DNA from: Geobacter sp.
GTDB taxonomy: Bacteria > Desulfobacterota > Desulfuromonadia > Geobacterales > DSM-12255
Direction: 5' to 3'
NCBI GenBank assembly: GCA_012026855.1
Contig: VEOV01000313.1
Coordinates: forward strand, 1-8,364
Length of the DNA stretch: 8,364 nt
A program made the translations under genes and the position numbers. Positions 1-5,694 of the stretch are shown in pieces; position 1 is the stretch's first letter, and each line of letters starts with the position of its first letter. The notes beneath the pieces are model-generated. The model saw only the letters and a program-made list of their open reading frames with translations. It ran no database searches and had not been told where the DNA came from.

Positions 1-1
1 G

Positions 2-892
2 CTGAAGAGCGATCCCGGCATAATTCACCTGGCCCGGCGCCTCAGGGGGCTCGGCAACCGTCTCAGTGAAGTAGTTGCCGGTCGCACCACCCACCCGGTA
101 TCGCTAAAGGTGGGGGGAGTCTCAGCCATGCCGCCACGGGACAAACTTATGGCCCTGCGCGACGACCTCCTGCTTTCACTGGAAGACATCCATACTGCTG
201 TCCTGCTCTGCGCCGGCTTCGCCATCCCGGCTTTCACGCGGGAAACCGAATTCGTCTCTTTACGCGGGGATAAAGATTACCCCTGGATCGGCGGTGAGAT
301 GATCTCCACAGATGGTGTCAGGCACCGTGAAGCTGACTACCGCGCCATGACCAACGAATACCTGGACAGCCGCAACACCTCCAAGTGGTGCCGTCTCTCC
401 CGGCCTTCGTTCGCGGTGGGCGCCCTGGCACGCTGCAACAACAACTTCCATTTACTGCATCCGGAAGCGATTGCAGCAGCCAAGCATTTCGGTCTCGCGC
501 CGGTCTGTCACAACCCATTCATGAACAATCTTGCCCAGCTCATTGAATGTATTCATGTCACCCACGACGCCGTCCGGCTCATCGATGAGCTGCTGCAGGA
601 CCACGCGGCACCAACCATGACCAAGGTCACCCCTCGGGCGGGAACCGGCGTCGGCGCCATCGAGGTGCCACGGGGCATTCTCTATCACAGTTACAGCTAC
701 GACCGCGACGGCTATGTTGTCAGTGCCGACTGTGTCATCCCCACAACCCAGAACAATGCCAATATACACCTCGATCTGCACCCCCTGGCGCAGAACTCCG
801 CAGCAAAAGGCATGACCGACGAGGAACTTGCCAGACTTTGCGCCATGCTGGTTCGCTCCTATGATCCGTGCGTCTCCTGTTCAGTCCACTGA
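2..892 (+). CDS. [NiFe] hydrogenase large (catalytic) subunit, group 3-like, C-terminal part, cut by window start
   Basis: This is the C-terminal 296 residues of the subunit that holds the Ni-Fe(CN)2CO site, where H2 is split or formed in the cytoplasm. The frame is open from base 2, so the N-terminal RxCGxC nickel ligands lie outside the window. Seen here: GRTTHP followed by VGG (fragment residues 27-39), a GxGxGAIEVPRG stretch near residue 180, PTTQNN near residue 240, and the terminal DPCVSCSVH (288-296), whose two cysteines are nickel ligands. The RSYDPCVSCSVH ending most resembles group 3 enzymes such as sulfhydrogenase alpha, HoxH and MvhA; I cannot fix the subgroup. The stop codon follows the motif histidine directly, so there is no C-terminal extension to be removed by a maturation protease, and no protease gene follows. 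The GTG at 110 is internal and is not the start. Partner subunits should lie to the left. The family call is very secure; the electron acceptor is unknown. Confidence 0.95.
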   Translation: MKSDPGIIHLARRLRGLGNRLSEVVAGRTTHPVSLKVGGVSAMPPRDKLMALRDDLLLSLEDIHTAVLLCAGFAIPAFTRETEFVSLRGDKDYPWIGGEMISTDGVRHREADYRAMTNEYLDSRNTSKWCRLSRPSFAVGALARCNNNFHLLHPEAIAAAKHFGLAPVCHNPFMNNLAQLIECIHVTHDAVRLIDELLQDHAAPTMTKVTPRAGTGVGAIEVPRGILYHSYSYDRDGYVVSADCVIPTTQNNANIHLDLHPLAQNSAAKGMTDEELARLCAMLVRSYDPCVSCSVH

Positions 893-931
893 GCAGCCTG
901 CAACCACCGGTAATCATGACAATGTTTTTCC

Positions 932-960
932 TTGCCCGGACTTCAGCCTGAAGTTACACT
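932..960 (+). promoter_or_regulatory. Candidate sigma-70 promoter for the MFS transporter gene
   Basis: TTGCCC at 932-937 and TACACT at 955-960 each match the sigma-70 consensus at four of six bases and are separated by exactly 17 bases. A start site about seven bases after the -10 box would fall at or near the ATG at 967, which would give a leaderless or nearly leaderless mRNA. This agrees with the lack of a good Shine-Dalgarno sequence before that ATG. The match is modest and could be chance. Read-through from the hydrogenase gene is the alternative. Confidence 0.3.
940..954. promoter_or_regulatory. Perfect inverted repeat, possible operator
   Basis: ACTTCAG-C-CTGAAGT is a perfect 7-bp inverted repeat with a one-base centre. 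It lies in the spacer between the candidate -35 and -10 boxes and ends 12 bases before the transporter ATG. As DNA it looks like a site for a small dimeric regulator. As RNA the central loop is too tight for a full hairpin, and no U-run follows, so it is not a terminator. The binding protein is unknown. Confidence 0.35.
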
Positions 961-966
961 CCAGCC

Positions 967-2202
967 ATGTCAACATCTTTTTCCACAGGTTACCGCCGCT
1001 ATGCCCTCGGGCTTTTTCTACTGGTCAACCTGCTTAACTACATCGACCGGCAGGTGCTCTACGCTGTTTTCCCGCTGATAAAGAATTCATTCAGCCTGTC
1101 CGACACCTCCCTCGGGCTGCTCGGCAGCGCCTTCATGGTCGTGTACATGCTGGCCGCGCCTCTCTTCGGCTGGCTGGGTGACAAGGGGAACAGGGTCAAG
1201 CTTGCCGCCGTCGGCCTGGGGGTCTGGAGTCTGGCAACCATGCTGGCCGGCGTGGCGTCGGGCTACCGGCAGCTCCTTGGAGCACGCTCCCTGGTGGGCA
1301 TCGGCGAAGCCAGTTTCGGCACAGTTGCCCCGGGCATTATCGCCGACTATTTTCCCCAGGAACGGAGAGGCCGGGTGCTCTCCTGGTTCTACCTGGCCAT
1401 ACCGGTCGGTAGTGCCCTCGGTTATCTGCTGGGGGGGGTTATCGGTGAGCGCTTCGGCTGGCAGAGCGCCTTCCTCATGGTCGGCGCACCCGGGCTGCTG
1501 CTGGTTATCCCGCTGGCACTGCTGAAAACCGTCACCCAGCCAAAACCGGCTGCAGAGAGCAGCGCCAATTACCGGCTCCTGCTGCAAAACCGCTCCTACG
1601 TCATGAACACCCTGGCCATGACCGCCATGACCTTTGCCATGGGTGGGATGGCGCAATGGATGCCGACTTTTCTCAACCGGGTACATGGCCTGGGGGTGGA
1701 AAAAGGGAACCTGCTTTTTGGTGGACTGACCGTGGTTGCCGGCATAATCGGCACCCTGATCGGGGGATGGCTTGGAGATTACTACCAGCATAGACGGCCA
1801 GATGGTTATCTGCTTGTCTCGGGATGGGGGTTTATCCTCGGCATACCGGCCATGCTTGTGGCACTTACTGCAACAGATCTGCAGACTGCTCTCGTCGGCA
1901 TGTTCCTCGCCGAATTATGCCTCTTTCTCAACACCGGGCCGCTCAATACCGTTATAGTCAACGTAACCCGCCATGACATGCGCGCTATGGCGTTTGCGGC
2001 CAACATTCTGGTGATTCATGCCCTGGGAGATGCGGTCTCCCCGGCACTGATCGGCCTGCTCTCCGACCGGTTCGGTCTCACCAGAGCGCTGCTGTCAACG
2101 GTTGCCGCCATCCTGCTGGCCGCGGTGTTCTGCTTCATCTGCGGCAAAAGGATCGCCGGTGATCTGGTCAAGGATGATCCTGACTTGGGCCGACAGCCTT
2201 AG
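967..2202 (+). CDS. Major facilitator superfamily transporter, Spinster-like, 12 membrane helices
   Basis: A 411-residue inner-membrane carrier. Hydrophobic segments along its length fit twelve helices, with a polar central loop near residues 188-210. Seen: NYIDRQV (24-30) in helix 1; motif A as GWLGDKGNR (68-76) with a weaker repeat GGWLGDYYQHR (266-276) in the second half; GIGEASFGTVAPGIIADYF (111-129); and HALGDAVSPALIGLLSDRFG (351-370). The NYxDR and HALGDAxSP signatures are typical of the Spinster group, whose animal members export sphingolipids or lysophospholipids; bacterial substrates are mostly unknown. A proton-coupled exporter is likely, but that comes from the family only. ATG 967 is the first start after an in-frame stop at 949-951, and it lacks a clear Shine-Dalgarno sequence. 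The gene follows the hydrogenase gene by 74 bases, and its stop overlaps that of the convergent receiver gene. No functional link to hydrogenase is visible. Confidence 0.93.
   Translation: MSTSFSTGYRRYALGLFLLVNLLNYIDRQVLYAVFPLIKNSFSLSDTSLGLLGSAFMVVYMLAAPLFGWLGDKGNRVKLAAVGLGVWSLATMLAGVASGYRQLLGARSLVGIGEASFGTVAPGIIADYFPQERRGRVLSWFYLAIPVGSALGYLLGGVIGERFGWQSAFLMVGAPGLLLVIPLALLKTVTQPKPAAESSANYRLLLQNRSYVMNTLAMTAMTFAMGGMAQWMPTFLNRVHGLGVEKGNLLFGGLTVVAGIIGTLIGGWLGDYYQHRRPDGYLLVSGWGFILGIPAMLVALTATDLQTALVGMFLAELCLFLNTGPLNTVIVNVTRHDMRAMAFAANILVIHALGDAVSPALIGLLSDRFGLTRALLSTVAAILLAAVFCFICGKRIAGDLVKDDPDLGRQP
2199..2202. other. Convergent stop-codon overlap between the transporter and the cheY-like gene
   Basis: The four bases TTAG hold both stop codons: TAG (2200-2202) on the plus strand for the transporter and TAA (2201-2199) on the minus strand for the receiver gene. 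There is no intergenic sequence and so no room for a terminator between the two convergent transcription units. Confidence 0.95.
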
Positions 2203-2573
2203 CCGATGATTTTTCTGACGCTGGCCACAATTTCCTGCGGCGTAAAAGGTTTGCAGATATAACCGTCAGCATCCGCTTCAAGGGCCATCTTCGCCAGTTC
2301 ATGCTCCGGCTTGGAGGAGATGAACATGATCGGGATATCCTTGCTGAAATCTTTTTCCTTGAGGATCTTGGCCTTCTTGTCCCCGTCCAGCAGGGGCATC
2401 ATGATGTCCATGATGATGAGATCCGGTTTGCTGGCCGAGGAGAAGATAAAGGCGTTGGCCTCGATACCGTTGGTGGCGGTAAAGACCTCAAAGCCTGCTG
2501 ATTCCAGAGCATCGCTGGCCATTGCCAGTACCAGCTCGCTGTCGTCAATTATCAGTATTTTTTTCGCTGCCAC
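2199..2573 (-). CDS. Stand-alone CheY-type response regulator (single receiver domain)
   Basis: A 124-residue protein that is only a receiver domain, with no DNA-binding or enzymatic output. Seen: acidic pair D10-D11, phospho-acceptor D56 inside IIMDIMMP, the switch Ser at S86, and K108 in the KPF motif. It should take phosphate from the hybrid CheA of this operon and act by protein contact on a motor or other target that is not in the window. The start is GTG 2573, because AAGGAGG lies four bases upstream; an open frame continues to 2651 but would overlap cheB by more than 60 bases and adds a non-homologous leader. It is the last gene of the operon, ten bases after cheB. Its core sequence is closer to the CheB receiver (both DIMMP) than to the CheA receiver (DVEMP). 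Whether it is the functional CheY or a phosphate sink cannot be told from sequence. Confidence 0.93.
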   Translation of the reverse strand: MAAKKILIIDDSELVLAMASDALESAGFEVFTATNGIEANAFIFSSASKPDLIIMDIMMPLLDGDKKAKILKEKDFSKDIPIMFISSKPEHELAKMALEADADGYICKPFTPQEIVASVRKIIG

Positions 2574-2576
2574 ATC

Positions 2577-2584
2577 TCCTCCTT
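2577..2584 (-). promoter_or_regulatory. Strong ribosome binding site that fixes the GTG start of the cheY-like gene
   Basis: On the minus strand the sequence reads TGA-AGGAGGAGAT-GTG. The final A of the cheB stop codon is the first A of the AAGGAGG Shine-Dalgarno sequence, and the GTG start is four bases after AAGGAGG. This supports the shorter start and suggests translation of the receiver gene is coupled to termination of cheB. Confidence 0.8.
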
Positions 2585-3606
2585 CAGTGATTGAAAGTAT
2601 GTAATAGTACGTCAGGAATGGCATCCAGTGCCAGTATCCGCTCGGCTGCATTCAAGGCTATGGCAGCTTTCGGCATGCCGAAAACTGCGCAGCTCTTCTC
2701 GTCCTGGGCGATGGTGAGCGCCCCCTGGTCCCGCAGATGGGCCAGCCCCTGGGCGCCATCTTTCCCCATGCCGGTCAACAGCACCCCGACCGACTCATCA
2801 CCCTTTTCTGCTGCCAGGGAGCTGAAAAACACATCGATTGATGGCCGGCACGAATTAACCGCCGGGGCATCAACAATTTTAACGGCGCCGTTTTCAAAAA
2901 GCATCTGGCAGTCTGTCGGGGCTACCAGGGCAGTACCGCAAACAGGTTTATCTCCCGTTTCAGCCAGGCGCACATTAATCGCTGATTCAAGATCAAGCCA
3001 GTGGGCAAAACCTTTGGCAAACCCGGATGAGATGTGCTGCACAATGAAAACTGCACTTTTGAAATCCTTCGGCAGAGTCTTGATGATGCTCATGACCGCC
3101 TTCGGCCCGCCGGTCGACGCACCGATTGCCAGGATGCTGCGGTTGGCAGCAGGCCTGGGGACAGCAATGGGCTCCGGCCCCCTGGTGCGCTGGATATGGT
3201 GAATAACCCTGATCCGGGAGAGCATCCGGACCTTGTCGAGCAGTTTCACCACAAATTCCGGGTTAACGGCTGAGACCGCTGCCGCCGGTTTCCCCATGAC
3301 ATCCAGCGCCCCTTTCTTGATAGCGCTGAACGCCAGCTTGACATCACGTTCGTCAACGGTGGAAGAGAGTATCAGAATCGGCGTCGGAAATCTCGACATA
3401 ATCAACTCTGTCGCTTCCAGTCCCCCCATAACCGGCATCATGATATCCATGATGATTATGTCAGGCTTGAGAAGTTCCGTGAGCGAAGCTGCTTCGACAC
3501 CGTTGGTGGCCTCACCGACCACGGTAATATCTCCGGAAGCATCCAGCGTATCGCGCAGGACCGCCCGGACAAGAATAGAGTCATCTGCAAGTAGTACCCG
3601 TATCAT
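2584..3606 (-). CDS. cheB: Chemotaxis protein-glutamate methylesterase/deamidase CheB
   Basis: A 340-residue cytoplasmic enzyme that removes methyl groups from receptor glutamates, and usually deamidates glutamines, when its receiver is phosphorylated by CheA. The receiver (about 1-120) shows D8-D9, phospho-acceptor D54 in IIIMDIMMP, S81/S82 and K106. A linker of about 30 residues joins it to the catalytic domain (about 155-340), which shows the triad Ser164 in GASTGG, His191 in VQHISSGF and Asp283 in GMGKDG. These sit close to E. coli S164, H190 and D286. The usual APGxxH motif reads APTDCQ (229-234), so the histidine there is replaced. The length is normal. The start could be TTG 3609 or ATG 3606; I chose the ATG, preceded by an AGGATAGG-like site that spans the cheA stop. 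Only six bases separate it from cheA, which suggests coupled translation. Confidence 0.97.
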   Translation of the reverse strand: MIRVLLADDSILVRAVLRDTLDASGDITVVGEATNGVEAASLTELLKPDIIIMDIMMPVMGGLEATELIMSRFPTPILILSSTVDERDVKLAFSAIKKGALDVMGKPAAAVSAVNPEFVVKLLDKVRMLSRIRVIHHIQRTRGPEPIAVPRPAANRSILAIGASTGGPKAVMSIIKTLPKDFKSAVFIVQHISSGFAKGFAHWLDLESAINVRLAETGDKPVCGTALVAPTDCQMLFENGAVKIVDAPAVNSCRPSIDVFFSSLAAEKGDESVGVLLTGMGKDGAQGLAHLRDQGALTIAQDEKSCAVFGMPKAAIALNAAERILALDAIPDVLLHTFNH

Positions 3607-3612
3607 CAATAC

Positions 3613-5667
3613 CTATCCTATGAGTGCCTCAACAGTGTCAAGCAACGTCCCCTGCTCAAAGGCCCCCTTGACTATGTAAGCCTGGGCGCCGGCATCGATT
3701 GCCTTGCGCTTGTGCTCATCCTTGGCCAGTGAGGAGACAATGATAACCGGTATGTTGCGGTATTCATCCATAGTCCTGAGCCGGGCAGTCAGTTCGAAAC
3801 CGTTCAAACCGGGCATCTCCACATCGGAGATAACCAGATCGAATGCGGCGCTGCTTACCTTTTCCAGAGCATCCTCAGCCGACACGGCAATGGTCACGTC
3901 ATACCCTTTGGCAGTGAGGATACTCTTCTCCATGGTTCTCGTGGTAATCGAATCATCCACAACCAGTACATTACCCCGTGATACGACCTGCTGACTCTCC
4001 TGCAGCGCCCGGCGCAGACCGACAGTAGAGGTCCCCTCGGCAGTAGTGAAGATATCCGGCACATCAAGAATCAGCGCCGGGTTGCCATCGCCCATGACCG
4101 TGGCGCCAAAGGTATGGCGAATCCTTTTCAGCTGACTGCCAAGGCTCTTGACTACTATCTCCGAAGTACCCTGATTGCTGTCAATGGAGCAGGCTATCAC
4201 CTGATCGCGCTGCTTCAGGACTACGGCAGAGACTTTCCCTCCGGAAATGGCTGCCCGCCCATCTTCCAGTCCGAGAATTGCCGCCAGTGAAAAGAGCGGC
4301 ACGGTGACATTCCTGATGGTAACAACCTCCTTGCCGGCAACCGTGGCAATATCGTTGCTCCGTATCTTGACGGTCTCCTGCACATAGGAGAGTGGAATGG
4401 CATACCGCTCGCCGCCGCAGGTTATCAGCAAGGCATCGATCACTGCCAGGGTCAGGGGCAGGGTCAGCTGAATCTCGGTAAAGGAGCCGACCTGGCTTTT
4501 CAGGGTAAGGTTCCCCTTGACCTTTTCGATGTTCATCTTGACCACATCCATGCCGACGCCACGGCCGGAGATATCGGTAACTATCTCGCTGGTGGAAAAA
4601 CCGGGACGCAGGGTCAGGTAAAGGGCTTCTTCATCGCGCAGCATCTCCGCTTCGTCGCGGTCAATCACGCCGCGCCGCAGGGCGGTTTCCTTGATTCTCT
4701 TCGGATCCATGCCGGCGCCGTCATCACGCAGCTCGATAACCACGCTGTTCCCCTCGTGGTGGGCAGAGAGACGGATGGTCCCTTTGGCAGGCTTCCCTTT
4801 GGCAAGCCGCTCCTGGGGAGATTCAATGCCATGATCAACGGCATTGGTCAGCATATGCAGAAACATCGGTTTCAGGTTCTCCAGCAGGAGTCTGTCTATG
4901 CCGATATGGTCCCCCCTTATCTCGAATTCGATCTCTTTCCCCTGGGCCTTGGAAAGATCCCGGACCATGCGGGCGAAGCCTTCGGTAATGGTTTTCAGCG
5001 GCAGCATCCTCAGGGCCATCGCCTCGGCATGAAGTTCCTGGATTATGTAGCCGAGATAAAGGACATCCTCTTCAAGGGCCTGTTGAAAATCCCTGATCCG
5101 GCCGGCCGGCAACATGGCATCGGCAGTTCGGCCAAGCTCTTTTAGCTCTGCCGATTTGTCCTCGAAGCGCTTCTTGTTGATGATCAGCTCACCCAGCAGA
5201 TTTACCAGACTGTCCAGCGTCTTGACGCTTGTCCTGACCGTATCAAGGACCACTTCCTGCTCGCTACCCTGGGTATCGGCGATAGCCTCCGCTGTGGAGA
5301 GCCCCTGGTCAAAGGCAGCGATGAATTTCTCCACATCTACCGGCGACTCCTTGCCTGCGGCCAGCGCCTCGGTCATCCGGTTGATGGCATCGGTCCCCTG
5401 GAGGAGCAGGTCTATGGTGGCCGAATCGCCCGCGCGGGCACCGTCTTCCATCTCCTTGAGGAAATCCTCCATGCGGTGACCGATCACGCTGATATCCTCG
5501 AAACCGAGCATGCGCGCCGAGCCTTTCAGCGTATGGGCGTTGCGCAGCAGCTCATGGATCAACGGTCCGTTGCCGGGCTCCTTCTCCAATACCAGCAGCT
5601 TGGTCTGCAGCGACTGGAGATGTTCGTGCGCTTCCCTAAGGAATATATCGAGATATTTTGTTGTCAT
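3613..5667 (-). CDS. cheA: Hybrid chemotaxis histidine kinase CheA with C-terminal receiver domain
   Basis: A 684-residue cytoplasmic kinase that autophosphorylates under receptor and CheW control. Domains in order: P1 phosphotransfer (about 1-110) with His45 in AHTLKGSA; a short linker of about 30 residues; P3 dimerisation helices (about 140-225); P4 ATPase with N-box HMLTNAVDHG (271-280), G1 DDGAGMD (315-321), F-box GFSTS (356-360) and G2 GRGVGMD (368-374); P5 CheW-like (about 405-540); and a receiver (about 565-684) with D571-D572, phospho-acceptor D615 in ISDVEMPG and K667. There is no space for a P2 domain, which normally docks CheY and CheB. The CheA-receiver fusion resembles FrzE-type kinases; the added receiver may regulate the kinase or drain phosphate. 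ATG 5667 has AAGGG six bases upstream and follows the receptor gene by 27 bases. All catalytic motifs are intact. Confidence 0.97.
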   Translation of the reverse strand: MTTKYLDIFLREAHEHLQSLQTKLLVLEKEPGNGPLIHELLRNAHTLKGSARMLGFEDISVIGHRMEDFLKEMEDGARAGDSATIDLLLQGTDAINRMTEALAAGKESPVDVEKFIAAFDQGLSTAEAIADTQGSEQEVVLDTVRTSVKTLDSLVNLLGELIINKKRFEDKSAELKELGRTADAMLPAGRIRDFQQALEEDVLYLGYIIQELHAEAMALRMLPLKTITEGFARMVRDLSKAQGKEIEFEIRGDHIGIDRLLLENLKPMFLHMLTNAVDHGIESPQERLAKGKPAKGTIRLSAHHEGNSVVIELRDDGAGMDPKRIKETALRRGVIDRDEAEMLRDEEALYLTLRPGFSTSEIVTDISGRGVGMDVVKMNIEKVKGNLTLKSQVGSFTEIQLTLPLTLAVIDALLITCGGERYAIPLSYVQETVKIRSNDIATVAGKEVVTIRNVTVPLFSLAAILGLEDGRAAISGGKVSAVVLKQRDQVIACSIDSNQGTSEIVVKSLGSQLKRIRHTFGATVMGDGNPALILDVPDIFTTAEGTSTVGLRRALQESQQVVSRGNVLVVDDSITTRTMEKSILTAKGYDVTIAVSAEDALEKVSSAAFDLVISDVEMPGLNGFELTARLRTMDEYRNIPVIIVSSLAKDEHKRKAIDAGAQAYIVKGAFEQGTLLDTVEALIG

Positions 5668-5694
5668 TAATATCCCTTCAAATCAAGGTCGTAG

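Noticed and set aside
110..892. GTG at 110 as the start of a 260-residue protein
   Set aside because: The frame is open back to base 2 and encodes the conserved GRTTHP and VGG motif before and across this point, so the GTG is an internal Val codon of a gene that begins outside the window.
940..954. The inverted repeat as a rho-independent terminator for the hydrogenase gene
   Set aside because: The centre is one base, the stem is not G+C-rich, and no T-run follows.
1087..1791. Antisense frame of 234 codons opposite the transporter
   Set aside because: Low-complexity, His/Gln/Pro-rich translation that mirrors the hydrophobic codons of the transporter; no ribosome site and no known motif.
2574..2651. 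Longer N-terminus for the cheY-like protein, starting at 2651
   Set aside because: It would overlap cheB by more than 60 bases and adds a leader unlike any receiver. A strong Shine-Dalgarno sequence sits just before GTG 2573.
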